Positions 47,049 through 56,503 of a stretch of 64,000 bases of DNA are shown one piece after another (position 1 is the first letter of the stretch; each line of letters begins with the position of its first letter). The position numbers were made by a program, and so were the translations under genes. The stretch is from positions 248,001 through 312,000 of the forward strand of contig NZ_AUJB01000008.1 in assembly GCF_000424005.1 (NCBI RefSeq), in the 5' to 3' direction. A model generated the notes under the pieces. That model was not told the origin of the DNA and ran no database searches. It was given only the letters and a program-made list of their open reading frames with translations. The stretch is from Pseudobutyrivibrio ruminis CF1b. Its GTDB lineage: Bacteria > Bacillota > Clostridia > Lachnospirales > Lachnospiraceae.

Positions 47049-47822
47049 ATAAACTACGAATTCTTTAAATCCGCAATCAGCTAACAATTCTGGAAGCTTT
47101 TCAAAATCAGCTGCCACATGCTCAGGCATATGTGCGTCTGCTCCAAGTGTAATCATTTTTCCGCCCAATTCGTGATAGCGTTTTATGATTGATTTGGTTG
47201 GATTAGGATTGGAAAGTCCTTTTCTGAGTCCGCCGGTGTTGATTTCCAAAGCTTTATCCATTTTAATAATTTTGTTAAGAATTTCATCTACGATTTCATA
47301 ATAAGGCTGATGAGTATCTTCCTTTACTGCAGAATCTTTTGCATATCTGAATGCATAATCAAGATGAGCCACAGTATCAAAATCAGTAAAGGCTGAAATA
47401 TTTTCTAAAACACACTCATAATAACGGGTGAGAAGCTGTCTGGCATCCCCTGATTCCCAGAAGGTGTCGAAATATGGATCCTGCTTATCAATCAGGTGGG
47501 TACTTCCTATTATAAAGTCAAAAGGAATATCCTTAGCTACCTTATATATATCATCAGCGATGTGAGGCTGGATGCCAAGCTCAATTCCGGTGAGCACTGT
47601 GAAATTAGCATCTGACTGCTCCAAAGCAAGCTTGTGCTGAGCTTCATAATAGCTGTATGGGTCTAGTTCGAAGAAACCATATTTAGGTGGATAGTCTAAA
47701 TCCATATGATCGGTGAAGGTGATTCCTCTGAGCTTCTTGGCTCTGGCTGCATTTATCATATCGATAGGAGCAGCATCGGAGTCGCCTGAGAAATTGCTGT
47801 GCATGTGATTATCCCAAAACAT
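47016..47822 (-). CDS. PHP-domain histidinol-phosphatase-family protein
   Basis: The 268-residue protein has the PHP metal ligands in DNHMHSNFSGDSDA, TFTDHMDLDYP, IIGSTHLID, DTVAHLDYAFRY and LGADAHMPEHVAADF. This is the HisK/HisJ-type histidinol phosphatase family, which dephosphorylates histidinol phosphate. No other his genes are near, so another phosphoester is possible. AGGAGGC precedes the ATG on the minus strand. Confidence 0.86.
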   Translation of the reverse strand: MFWDNHMHSNFSGDSDAAPIDMINAARAKKLRGITFTDHMDLDYPPKYGFFELDPYSYYEAQHKLALEQSDANFTVLTGIELGIQPHIADDIYKVAKDIPFDFIIGSTHLIDKQDPYFDTFWESGDARQLLTRYYECVLENISAFTDFDTVAHLDYAFRYAKDSAVKEDTHQPYYEIVDEILNKIIKMDKALEINTGGLRKGLSNPNPTKSIIKRYHELGGKMITLGADAHMPEHVAADFEKLPELLADCGFKEFVVYKNRKPEAYPL

Positions 47823-47889
47823 AATTCTGCCTCCTTTTGAGGCTAATTCTAGCAGATTGAGAATTTTTTAACAATATTTCATTTTGGGG

Positions 47890-47918
47890 TTGAATTATAA
47901 AGTGGTTTTGTTTAAAAT
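47890..47918 (+). promoter_or_regulatory. Promoter of the gap-pgk-tpiA cluster
   Basis: TTGAAT (47890-47895) and TAAAAT (47913-47918), 17-bp spacer, giving a leader of about 70 nt before gap with AGGAGG. Confidence 0.65.
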
Positions 47919-47994
47919 GTAGTACATACGGGGTGCTTTTTTGAGGCGCTTCAGAAAATTAATATTTTAAAAGAATCTTTAGGAGGATTTAAAA

Positions 47995-49011
47995 ATGGCA
48001 GTAAGAGTAGCAATTAACGGTTTTGGCCGTATCGGACGTCTTGCATTCCGTCAGATGTTCGGTGCAGAAGGTTACGAAGTAGTAGCAATCAACGACTTAA
48101 CTAGCCCAAAGATGTTAGCACATCTTTTAAAGTATGATTCATCACAGGGAAAGTACGAGCACGCAGATGAGGTTTCTTGCACAGATGATTCTATCATCGT
48201 TTGCGGTAAGGAAATCAAGATCTATGCATTCCCAGATGCAAACAATTGCCCATGGGGTGAGCTTAAGGTAGACGTAGTTCTTGAGTGTTCAGGATTCTAC
48301 ACATCAAAGGAAAAGGCACAGGCTCACATCAATGCAGGTGCTAGAAAGGTTGTTATCTCTGCTCCAGCAGGAAACGATCTTCCTACAATCGTTTACAATA
48401 CAAACCACACAACACTTAAGGCTTCTGATACAATCATTTCAGCAGCTTCATGTACAACAAACTGCTTAGCACCTATGGCTGACGCACTTAACAAGTACGC
48501 TCCAATCCAGTCTGGTATCATGGTAACAATCCATGCTTACACAGGTGATCAGATGACACTTGATGGCCCACAGAGAAAGGGTGATCTTCGTCGTTCACGT
48601 GCAGCAGCAGTTAACATCGTTCCTAACTCAACAGGTGCTGCAAAGGCTATCGGCCTTGTTATCCCAGAGCTTAACGGAAAGCTTATCGGATCTGCTCAGC
48701 GTGTTCCTACACCAACAGGTTCTACAACAATCCTTACAGCAGTAGTAAACAAGAAGGATGTTACTGTTGAGGGTATCAACGCAGCTATGAAGGCAGCAGC
48801 TAACGAGTCATTCGGTTACAACGAGGATGAAATCGTTTCTTCAGATATCGTAGGTATGAGATTTGGTTCTCTCTTCGATGCTACACAGACAATGGTTTCT
48901 AAGGTTTCTGATGATCAGTACGAGGTACAGGTTGTTTCTTGGTATGATAACGAGAACAGCTACACATCACAGATGGTTCGTACAATTAAGTACTTCTCAG
49001 AGTTAGCTTAA
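47995..49011 (+). CDS. gap: Glyceraldehyde-3-phosphate dehydrogenase
   Basis: The 338-residue enzyme has the NAD fold start [18 protein letters not shown], the catalytic [10 protein letters not shown] and the C-terminal [15 protein letters not shown]. It catalyses the NAD-linked oxidation step of glycolysis. Codon choice is strongly biased (ACA, CTT, GGT), as expected for a highly expressed gene. A terminator lies between it and pgk. Confidence 0.97.
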   Translation: MAVRVAINGFGRIGRLAFRQMFGAEGYEVVAINDLTSPKMLAHLLKYDSSQGKYEHADEVSCTDDSIIVCGKEIKIYAFPDANNCPWGELKVDVVLECSGFYTSKEKAQAHINAGARKVVISAPAGNDLPTIVYNTNHTTLKASDTIISAASCTTNCLAPMADALNKYAPIQSGIMVTIHAYTGDQMTLDGPQRKGDLRRSRAAAVNIVPNSTGAAKAIGLVIPELNGKLIGSAQRVPTPTGSTTILTAVVNKKDVTVEGINAAMKAAANESFGYNEDEIVSSDIVGMRFGSLFDATQTMVSKVSDDQYEVQVVSWYDNENSYTSQMVRTIKYFSELA

Positions 49012-49039
49012 TTCGTTTATCGAAATTAACGACTTTATT

Positions 49040-49074
49040 AGGGGTCCGGTCCACATGGACCGGACCCCTTTTTA
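49040..49074 (+). terminator. Intra-cluster terminator between gap and pgk
   Basis: A perfect 14-bp GC-rich stem (49040-49053 with 49056-49069) is followed by TTTTTATTT. It would make gap more abundant than pgk-tpiA by partial termination, or the pgk RNA may start separately. Confidence 0.85.
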
Positions 49075-49093
49075 TTTAAGGAGGAATAGAAAA

Positions 49094-50317
49094 ATGGCAT
49101 TAAACAAAAAGACAGTTGATGATATCAACGTAAAGGGCCGTCGCGTTCTCGTTCGTTGTGATTTCAATGTACCACTTAAGGCTGGCGAGATCACAGATGA
49201 TACACGTATCAAGGCAGCTCTTCCTACAATCAACAAGCTTATCGCTGATGGTGGAAAGGTTATCCTTTGCTCACACCTTGGTAAGGTAAAGAATGGTCCT
49301 AACGAGGGCGAGTCACTTGCTCCTGTAGCTAAGCGTCTTTCAGAGAAGCTTGGTAAGGAAGTTACATTCGTTTCTGATTACAACGTAACAGGCGAGGCTG
49401 CTACAAAGGCAGTTGAGGCTATGAAGGAAGGAGATGTAGTTCTTCTTCAGAATACTCGTTTCCGTGGCGAGGAAGAGACAAAGAACGGTGAGGCATTCTC
49501 TAAGGAGCTCGCTGATCTTGCAGACGATTATGTATGCGATGCTTTCGGTTCATCACACAGAGCTCACGCTTCTGTAGCTGGTGTTACAAAGTTCATCACA
49601 GCTAAGGGTGGTTCTAACGTAGTTGGATACCTTATGCAGAAGGAAATCGACTTCCTTGGCAACGCTGTTGAGAATCCAGTACGTCCATTCGTAGCAATTC
49701 TTGGTGGTGCAAAGGTAGCTGATAAGCTTAACGTTATCAACAACCTTCTTGAGAAGTGTGACACACTTATCATCGGTGGTGGTATGTCTTACACATTCCA
49801 GAAGGCACTTGGTTATGAAATCGGTACATCACTTTGTGATGATACAAAGCTTGATTACTGCAAGGAGATGCTTGAGAAGGCTAAGAGCATGGGTAAGGAG
49901 ATTCTTCTTCCTACAGATGCTGTTACAATTGCAGAGTTCCCAGATCCAATCGATGCTCCAGTTGAGACTGCAGTATATGATTCAGAGAAGATGCCTGCTG
50001 ACAGAATGGGTTGCGATATCGGACCTAAGACAGTAGAGCTTTTCTCTAACAAGGTTAAGACAGCTAAGACAGTTCTTTGGAACGGACCAATGGGTCTTTT
50101 CGAGAACCCAGCACTTGCTGTAGGTACAGAGTCAGTTGCTAAGGCTCTTGCTGAGACAGATGCTACAACAATCATCGGTGGTGGTGATTCAGCAGCAGCT
50201 GTTAACCAGATGGGATTCGCTGACAAGATGAGCCACATCTCTACAGGTGGTGGAGCTTCTCTTGAATTCCTTGAGGGTAAGGAGCTTCCAGGCGTTTACG
50301 CTGCAGACGATAAATAA
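49094..50317 (+). CDS. pgk: Phosphoglycerate kinase
   Basis: ATG 49094 lies behind AAGGAGGA and gives 407 residues; an in-frame start at 49055 is inside the terminator and is rejected. Signatures include [46 protein letters not shown] and [10 protein letters not shown] with GGGDSAAA. It makes ATP and 3-phosphoglycerate. Confidence 0.97.
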   Translation: MALNKKTVDDINVKGRRVLVRCDFNVPLKAGEITDDTRIKAALPTINKLIADGGKVILCSHLGKVKNGPNEGESLAPVAKRLSEKLGKEVTFVSDYNVTGEAATKAVEAMKEGDVVLLQNTRFRGEEETKNGEAFSKELADLADDYVCDAFGSSHRAHASVAGVTKFITAKGGSNVVGYLMQKEIDFLGNAVENPVRPFVAILGGAKVADKLNVINNLLEKCDTLIIGGGMSYTFQKALGYEIGTSLCDDTKLDYCKEMLEKAKSMGKEILLPTDAVTIAEFPDPIDAPVETAVYDSEKMPADRMGCDIGPKTVELFSNKVKTAKTVLWNGPMGLFENPALAVGTESVAKALAETDATTIIGGGDSAAAVNQMGFADKMSHISTGGGASLEFLEGKELPGVYAADDK

Positions 50318-50332
50318 AAATTTACATTTTCC

Positions 50333-50396
50333 AAAATTCCGGCGTTAATAAACAGTTGCAGTACCTAGTACAGCTGCCTGTTTATTGCCTTGGAAT
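50333..50396 (+). other. Structured intergenic RNA between pgk and tpiA
   Basis: AATAAACAG near 50,348 pairs with CTGTTTATT near 50,380, with an inner GCAG/CTGC. Outer AATTCC and GGAATT arms flank them. There is no T run behind the structure, so it is not a terminator. It could protect or process the mRNA between the two genes. Confidence 0.5.
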
Positions 50397-50439
50397 TTAG
50401 AAAAATGAAAAATTTTAATAAATAAGGAGAATTTTTAAA

Positions 50440-51186
50440 ATGGCAAGAAGAAGAATTATTGCCGGCAACTGGAAGATGAACATGACACCTTCTGAGGCTG
50501 TAAAGCTTGTTGCTGAGCTTAAAGATTTAGTAAAGAACGATGATGTAGACGTAGTATACTGTGTACCTGCAATCGATATCGTTCCTGTAGTAGAGGCTGT
50601 AAAGGGCACAAACGTAAACGTTGGTGCTGAGAACTTCTACATCGAGGATAAGGGTGCTTTCACAGGCGAGATTTCAGCTCCTATGCTTGTAGACGCTGGT
50701 GTTAAGTACGTTATCATGGGACACTCTGAGAGAAGAGATATCTTTGGTGAGGATGATATCCTTATCAACGCAAAGGTTAAGAAGGCATTCGCTGCTGGTC
50801 TTACACCAATCCTTTGCTGTGGCGAGTCACTTGCACTTCGCAAGGCTGGCACATACAAGGAGTGGATCGAGAGACAGATCACATGGGATCTTACAGGTGT
50901 TACAGCTGACCAGGTTAAGAACCTTGTTATCGCTTACGAGCCAATCTGGGCTATCGGTACAGGTGAGACAGCTACAGCTGATCAGGCTGAAGAAGTTTGT
51001 GCATTCATCCGTGAGCTTATTGCTAAGCTTTATGATGGTGCAACAGCAGAGGCTGTTCGTATCCAGTACGGCGGTTCTATGAACGCTGGTAATGCAGCTG
51101 AGCTTCTCAGCAAGCCAAACATCGATGGTGGTCTTATCGGTGGTGCTTCTCTTAAGCCAGACTTTGGTAAGATTGTTAACGCTTAA
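50440..51186 (+). CDS. tpiA: Triosephosphate isomerase
   Basis: The 248-residue barrel has [23 protein letters not shown] with the catalytic His, [16 protein letters not shown] with the catalytic Glu and flexible loop, and [13 protein letters not shown]. It interconverts dihydroxyacetone phosphate and glyceraldehyde 3-phosphate. AAGGAGAA precedes the ATG. Confidence 0.97.
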   Translation: MARRRIIAGNWKMNMTPSEAVKLVAELKDLVKNDDVDVVYCVPAIDIVPVVEAVKGTNVNVGAENFYIEDKGAFTGEISAPMLVDAGVKYVIMGHSERRDIFGEDDILINAKVKKAFAAGLTPILCCGESLALRKAGTYKEWIERQITWDLTGVTADQVKNLVIAYEPIWAIGTGETATADQAEEVCAFIRELIAKLYDGATAEAVRIQYGGSMNAGNAAELLSKPNIDGGLIGGASLKPDFGKIVNA

Positions 51187-51217
51187 TTAGTAATAAAAAA
51201 CTCCTAAAGTTTTTATA

Positions 51218-51248
51218 AATGCACTAGGTTTCTAGTGCATTTTTTTTA
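51218..51248 (+). terminator. Rho-independent terminator after tpiA
   Basis: AATGCACTAG (51218-51227) pairs with CTAGTGCATT (51232-51241), loop GTTT, followed by TTTTTT. Confidence 0.92.
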
Positions 51249-51315
51249 TTCAAAACCCTTGAGTTTTATGATATAATTTGCGCTGATGGACGTTTTGTGC
51301 CCAAAGGAGTTTTTT

Positions 51316-52563
51316 ATGACACGATTATCTCGTTTATTCCTTATATCAGGATTTTGTTTTTTAGCAATGACGGCTTGTGGTAAAGAGGATGCTGAGCAGG
51401 CAGAAGATGCAGTTGATACCACTGAGCAGGTTGCTTTCGATGATGTAGAGGTTGAGGACTACACGGTCCTTTCTTATAGTGAGTTAGAGGTACTTGCTTA
51501 TCAGGGCGATACCGAAGCTCAGGTTATGCTTGGCAGGATGCTGGAATATGGCACCGAGGATGTTAAGCAGAATTTCGCAGAGGCCATTTCATGGTATCAG
51601 ATGGCATCTGATTCGGGCAGTGTTGATGGTACCGATGCACTTGGTTATTTCTATCTTACAGGTGCCGGTGTTGATCAAAACCTTGATAAAGCAGAAGAGC
51701 TTTTCAAATCAGCAATAGATGCAGGTTCGGTAAATGCAAAGGTCGGTCTTGCCAGAGTACTTTTGGAAAAAGGCGACTACGAAGCAGCTTTAGCTGATAT
51801 TGATGAGATGACAGAAGATAAATCCCAGGAAAAGTCAGAAGAGAAGACTTCCAAAAAGAAGGATGATTCTGAGGAGCCAGAAGAAAATGAGCTTTCGCAG
51901 ATAGTTGAGTTGCTTATAGTAGCTCAGCAGGCAGGCGACCTGGATGGTGGCTATTATCTTGGATACATCTATGAAAAGGGAATCGGAGTCACTCAGGATT
52001 ACAAAAAGGCTTATGACTATTACAATAGAGTAGTCAGAAGCACTAGCACGGCATTAAATGACAGAGATTCAATTAATCTTTCTAATATTGCCATCGGTCT
52101 TATGTACATAAAAGGCTACGGCGTTGGTGTTGATACCGATGCAGCCTTGGAACATTTCACTGTGGCATCAGATAATTCTTCCCCAAAGGCCAGCTATTAT
52201 ATCGGTCAGATGTATGAAAAGGGCATTGGAGTTGATAAAGATTACGAGAAAGCCATGGAGTACTACTTAAAGGCAGCGGACTTTGATTTTGCTCCGGCAC
52301 TTAATCAAATCGGATATCTTTATTACAATGGTTTTGGGGTTGATGTGGATTTCGCGTCAGCAGTTTATTATCAAAAACTTGCTGCATTGCAGGGATATGC
52401 AATCGCACAGGTTAATCTAGGTTTTCTTTACGAAAACGGATACGGGGTTGAGAGGAATTTGGAAACAGCTTTATCCTATTACGAAATGGCTGCAAATTCA
52501 GGTTATGAAGGAGCGACGGAGGCTGTTGTCCGAGTAAAGGCACAGATAAATGAGGAAATGTAG
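51316..52563 (+). CDS. Sel1-repeat lipoprotein
   Basis: ATG 51316 follows AAAGGAG; an upstream ATG at 51286 lies before that site. The 415-residue protein has a lipoprotein signal with Cys21 (LAMTAC). About seven Sel1 repeats follow, such as AQVMLGRMLEYGTEDVKQNF, YYLGYIYEKGIGVTQDYKKA, SYYIGQMYEKGIGVDKDYEK and AQVNLGFLYENGYGVERNLE. A charged Lys/Glu linker (about 170-190) splits them in two groups. Sel1 repeats mediate protein contacts outside the membrane. It overlaps the CapA-like gene by 14 bases. Confidence 0.9.
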   Translation: MTRLSRLFLISGFCFLAMTACGKEDAEQAEDAVDTTEQVAFDDVEVEDYTVLSYSELEVLAYQGDTEAQVMLGRMLEYGTEDVKQNFAEAISWYQMASDSGSVDGTDALGYFYLTGAGVDQNLDKAEELFKSAIDAGSVNAKVGLARVLLEKGDYEAALADIDEMTEDKSQEKSEEKTSKKKDDSEEPEENELSQIVELLIVAQQAGDLDGGYYLGYIYEKGIGVTQDYKKAYDYYNRVVRSTSTALNDRDSINLSNIAIGLMYIKGYGVGVDTDAALEHFTVASDNSSPKASYYIGQMYEKGIGVDKDYEKAMEYYLKAADFDFAPALNQIGYLYYNGFGVDVDFASAVYYQKLAALQGYAIAQVNLGFLYENGYGVERNLETALSYYEMAANSGYEGATEAVVRVKAQINEEM

Positions 52564-53932
52564 TTATGGCTTAGCTATGATTATGTTTTTCACTTTATTA
52601 CTAGTTGGATGCGGCATAAAAGAGACAAATGTGGAGACATATGCGAAACTAAAAGAGAGCCAACCACAAAAAATACAAATAGCAGACTTAAGTGATGCTT
52701 GGGATACCATTCTGAATAATAGTACAAGAGCGTTTATAGGCGGTCATCCTATCGATGAGACCTTTTTATCAATGGTCACTCATGAGTATGGGGACGATAT
52801 TGTCCAGGAGATTGCCAGCTACGCAAATTTTGAGACACCAGAAATATGGTATGAGCTTACAGGCAAAAGTATTCACGTTCTATGGTACGAATATTGTAAG
52901 AGTACCGGAATAGAAAATTACTCTTTTGACAGAATCCATGAAGTAGATATAGATAGCGAGGATATAGTGCTTGATTTCACAGGCGATATATCTTTTGCAA
53001 ATGGTGTAGCAACCACAGAATATATGGATCATCAGATAGGTGGAATTACAGATTGTTTCTCCGAGGACTTATTGGCAGAAATGCGTTCGGCTAATATTTT
53101 GATGATAAATAACGAGTTTGCCTACACTACAAGAGGAGCTGCTCTTGAGGGAAAAGCATATACCTTCAGAGGAGACCCTAGCAGAGTTTCTCTTTTAGAG
53201 GAGCTTGGAGTTGATATTGTTAGCGTTGCTAACAACCATGTATTTGATTACGGCGAGACTGGTCTTAAGGACACACTTGATACACTGAAAGGTGCTAATA
53301 TGCCTTTTGTAGGGGCAGGTGTGAATTTAGATGAAGCTAGAAAGCCAGTCTATTTTATAGCAGGAGGCAGAAAGATAGCTATTTGTTCTGCCACACAGAT
53401 AGAACGCACTCTTAGTTTTACACAGGAGGCTACTGACACATTGCCAGGCGTTCTAAAATGTCTTCATCCAGAGATTTTCTGTGATGTGATCAGAGAGGCC
53501 AAAGCCAATGCGGATTATGTTATTGTTATTCCACATTGGGGCACAGAAGGTAATGCCAATTACGGTGAAGACCAGGTAGCACTTGCAAGAAGCTTTGTGG
53601 AAGCAGGAGCAGATGTTATCATTGGCGGTCACACCCATTGCTTACAGACAGTAGAGTATATGGATAATGTTCCTATTTTCTACAGCCTTGGAAATTATTG
53701 GTTCTCCATTACAGGAGAGATGCCAGCAGATTATCAGACTGGATTAGCTCAGATTAAGATTTCTAAGGACGGACAGATTGATGCAAATTTCTTTCCATGC
53801 AAATTTACATCAGGTGTCACGAGCCTTTTAAATAAAGACGATAAAGCATATAGCGATATCATAGACGGTCTCAATAGTCTTTCAAGCACAGCTGCGATAG
53901 ACGCCATGGGACACATTACAAAAAAACAATAG
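52550..53932 (+). CDS. CapA-family lipoprotein (poly-gamma-glutamate synthesis-like)
   Basis: The 460-residue protein has a lipobox (LLLVGC, Cys21) and a PGA_cap metallophosphoesterase-like domain from about residue 140: DIVLDFTGDISFANG, MINNEFAYTTRGAALEGK, DIVSVANNHVFDYGETGL, IPHWGTEGNANYG, IIGGHTHCLQ and YSLGNYWFS. CapA/PgsA-type proteins take part in polyglutamate capsule export, though most homologues have unknown substrates. Overlap with the Sel1 gene implies joint translation. Other capsule genes are absent here. Confidence 0.9.
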   Translation: MRKCSYGLAMIMFFTLLLVGCGIKETNVETYAKLKESQPQKIQIADLSDAWDTILNNSTRAFIGGHPIDETFLSMVTHEYGDDIVQEIASYANFETPEIWYELTGKSIHVLWYEYCKSTGIENYSFDRIHEVDIDSEDIVLDFTGDISFANGVATTEYMDHQIGGITDCFSEDLLAEMRSANILMINNEFAYTTRGAALEGKAYTFRGDPSRVSLLEELGVDIVSVANNHVFDYGETGLKDTLDTLKGANMPFVGAGVNLDEARKPVYFIAGGRKIAICSATQIERTLSFTQEATDTLPGVLKCLHPEIFCDVIREAKANADYVIVIPHWGTEGNANYGEDQVALARSFVEAGADVIIGGHTHCLQTVEYMDNVPIFYSLGNYWFSITGEMPADYQTGLAQIKISKDGQIDANFFPCKFTSGVTSLLNKDDKAYSDIIDGLNSLSSTAAIDAMGHITKKQ

Positions 53933-53976
53933 AATAATGGACTAGTAACACACTAGGCATTTAAGGAGGAATTACT

Positions 53977-55521
53977 ATGAGTAAGAAACCTGTAGTACTT
54001 ATGGTTCTCGATGGATATGGTCTCAATGACAATCCAAAGGGAAACGCCATTGCAATGGCAAAGACACCTGTTATGGATAAGCTTATGGCTGAGTGCCCAT
54101 TTGTTCCGGGCCAGGCATCAGGCTTGTTCGTTGGTCTTCCAGATGGCCAGATGGGAAATTCAGAGGTAGGTCACATGAATATCGGTGCAGGCCGTATCAT
54201 CTACCAGGATCTCACAAGAATCACTAAGGCTATCAATGATGGCGAGTTCTTCGAGAACAAGGTTCTTCTTCAGGCAATTGAAAACTGCAAAAAGAACGAT
54301 TCTGATTTACACCTTTGGGGTCTTCTTTCAGACGGTGGCGTTCACAGCCACATTGAGCACCTTTACGGTATGCTCGAGATGTGCAAGAAGAACGGTCTTA
54401 CAAAGGTATTCGTTCATGCATTCCTTGATGGTAGAGATACACCACCAGCTTCTGGTAAGGATTTCTTAGCACAGCTTCAGGCTAAGATGGACGAGATTGG
54501 CGTTGGTGCAATCGCTTCTATTTCTGGTCGTTACTATGCTATGGATAGAGATAACAACTGGGATCGTGTACAGAAGGCTTATGACTCACTTGTTAAGGGT
54601 GAGGGCGTTAAGGCTACTTCAGTTCCAGATGCTATGCAGGCTTCTTATGATGAGGGAGTTACAGATGAGTTCGTACTTCCTACAGTTATCACAGATGCTG
54701 CAGGTGCACCACTTTCAGTTGTAAAGAACGGCGATTCAGTTGTATTCTTCAACTTCCGTCCAGACCGTGCTCGTGAAATCACAAGAGCATTCTGCGATGA
54801 TAAGTTCACAGGATTCGACAGAGAATTCCTTGATTTATACTATGCTTGCTTCAAGGATTATGATGAGACAATCCCTAACAAGCACATTGCTTTCGAGAAG
54901 GAGAGCATTACAAATACTTTCGGCGAGTTCCTTGCAAACAATGGTTTAAAGCAGCTTAGACTTGCTGAGACAGAAAAATACGCACACGTTACATTCTTCT
55001 TCAACGGTGGTGTTGAAGAGCCTAATAAGGACGAGGAGAGAATCCTTGTTAACTCACCAAAGGATGTAGCTACATATGACCTTAAGCCTGAGATGTCGGC
55101 TCCAGAGGTTGGCGCAAAGCTTGTAGACGCTATCAAGTCTAACAAGTACGATGTTATCGTTATCAACTTTGCTAACCCAGATATGGTAGGTCATACTGGC
55201 GTCATAGAGGCAGCTGTTGCAGCTGTAGAGCGTGTTGACTCACTTGTAGGAGAGGCAGTAGAGGCAGTTAAGGAGATGGATGGAGCATTATTCATCTGTG
55301 CTGACCACGGAAATGCTGAGAAGATGTTAGATTATGAGACAGGAGAGCCACACACAGCTCACACAACAAATCCTGTTCCATTTATCTTAGTTAATTATGA
55401 TAGTGATTACACACTTCGTGAAGGCGGCGCATTGTGTGACATCGCTCCTACACTTATCGAGATCATGGGTCTTGAGCAGCCAAAGGAGATGACTGGTAAG
55501 TCACTTTTAATTAAGAAATAA
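53977..55521 (+). CDS. gpmI: 2,3-bisphosphoglycerate-independent phosphoglycerate mutase
   Basis: The 514-residue alkaline phosphatase-superfamily enzyme has VLMVLDGYGLNDNPKGNAIA, the phospho-Ser in MGNSEVGHMNIGAGR, DGRDTPP, and the Mn ligands in FANPDMVGHTG and ADHGNAEKM with HTAHTTNPVPF. It converts 3- to 2-phosphoglycerate. It has its own AAGGAGG and lies 44 bases after the CapA-like gene. Confidence 0.97.
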   Translation: MSKKPVVLMVLDGYGLNDNPKGNAIAMAKTPVMDKLMAECPFVPGQASGLFVGLPDGQMGNSEVGHMNIGAGRIIYQDLTRITKAINDGEFFENKVLLQAIENCKKNDSDLHLWGLLSDGGVHSHIEHLYGMLEMCKKNGLTKVFVHAFLDGRDTPPASGKDFLAQLQAKMDEIGVGAIASISGRYYAMDRDNNWDRVQKAYDSLVKGEGVKATSVPDAMQASYDEGVTDEFVLPTVITDAAGAPLSVVKNGDSVVFFNFRPDRAREITRAFCDDKFTGFDREFLDLYYACFKDYDETIPNKHIAFEKESITNTFGEFLANNGLKQLRLAETEKYAHVTFFFNGGVEEPNKDEERILVNSPKDVATYDLKPEMSAPEVGAKLVDAIKSNKYDVIVINFANPDMVGHTGVIEAAVAAVERVDSLVGEAVEAVKEMDGALFICADHGNAEKMLDYETGEPHTAHTTNPVPFILVNYDSDYTLREGGALCDIAPTLIEIMGLEQPKEMTGKSLLIKK

Positions 55522-55527
55522 TTGTTC

Positions 55528-55544
55528 GCCCCCTTTTAGGGGGC
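55528..55544 (+). terminator. Short GC hairpin after gpmI
   Basis: GCCCCCT pairs with AGGGGGC around a three-base loop. There is no T run, so termination is doubtful; it may stabilise the 3' end. Confidence 0.45.
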
Positions 55545-55588
55545 TGAGCGATTAAAATAAACTAAATAAAAAGAGAGAGGATTTGATT

Positions 55589-56455
55589 ATGAAACCAATT
55601 AAAGAGGGAAAAGTAAGAGAAGTATACGATAACGGAGATAGCATTATCATGGTGGCAACAGATCGTATATCTGCATTCGATGTAATTTTAAAGAATAAGA
55701 TTGTTAATAAGGGTGCTGTTCTTACACAGATGTCTAAGTTCTGGTTCGACCTTACAAAGGACATCGTTCCAAATCACATGCTTTCAACTGATGTAAAAGA
55801 TATGCCTGAGTTCTTCCAAAACGAGGAGTACAAGGGTAAGTCAATGATGTGCAAGAAGCTTACAATGCTTCCAATCGAGTGCATCGTTCGCGGTTACATC
55901 ACAGGCTCTGGCTGGGCTAGCTACAAGGAGAACGGTACTGTTTGTGGCATCGAGCTTCCAGCAGGTCTTAAGGAATCTGATAAGCTCCCTGAGCCTATCT
56001 ACACTCCTTCTACTAAGGCAGAAATTGGTGATCATGATGAAAATATCTCTTTCGAGCGTTCCATTGAAGTTCTTGAAAAGGAATTTCCTGGTCACGGTTT
56101 AGAGTACGCTACTGCTCTCCGTGATAATACAATTGCTCTTTATAAGAAGTGTGCTGATTATGCCCTTACAAAGGGTATCATCATTGCAGATACAAAGTTT
56201 GAGTTTGGTCTTGATGAGGCAGGCAATATTGTACTTGCCGACGAGATGCTTACACCAGACAGCTCACGTTTCTGGCCATTAGAGGGATATGAGGCAGGCC
56301 ATGGTCAGCCATCCTTTGATAAGCAGTTTGTACGCGATTGGCTCAAGGCAAATCCAGAGTCTGATTACCTCCTTCCACAGGATGTTATCGACAAGACTAT
56401 CGATAAGTACCTTGAGGCATACAAGCTTCTTACTGGAAAAGAATTAGCAGCCTAA
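55589..56455 (+). CDS. purC: SAICAR synthetase
   Basis: ATG 55589 lies after AGAGAGGA; the TTG two codons before it is inferior. The 288-residue enzyme has KEGKVREVYDNGDSIIMVAT, ATDRISAFDVILKN, PIECIVRGYITGSGWASY, IIADTKFEFGLDEAGNI and DEMLTPDSSRFWP. It joins aspartate to CAIR in purine synthesis. It is followed by purF and purB, a partial pur cluster. Confidence 0.97.
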   Translation: MKPIKEGKVREVYDNGDSIIMVATDRISAFDVILKNKIVNKGAVLTQMSKFWFDLTKDIVPNHMLSTDVKDMPEFFQNEEYKGKSMMCKKLTMLPIECIVRGYITGSGWASYKENGTVCGIELPAGLKESDKLPEPIYTPSTKAEIGDHDENISFERSIEVLEKEFPGHGLEYATALRDNTIALYKKCADYALTKGIIIADTKFEFGLDEAGNIVLADEMLTPDSSRFWPLEGYEAGHGQPSFDKQFVRDWLKANPESDYLLPQDVIDKTIDKYLEAYKLLTGKELAA

Positions 56456-56503
56456 TGGCTGTTAGTAGCTTTGAAATGACTAACACTGTAATAGGAGTAA
56501 TTA

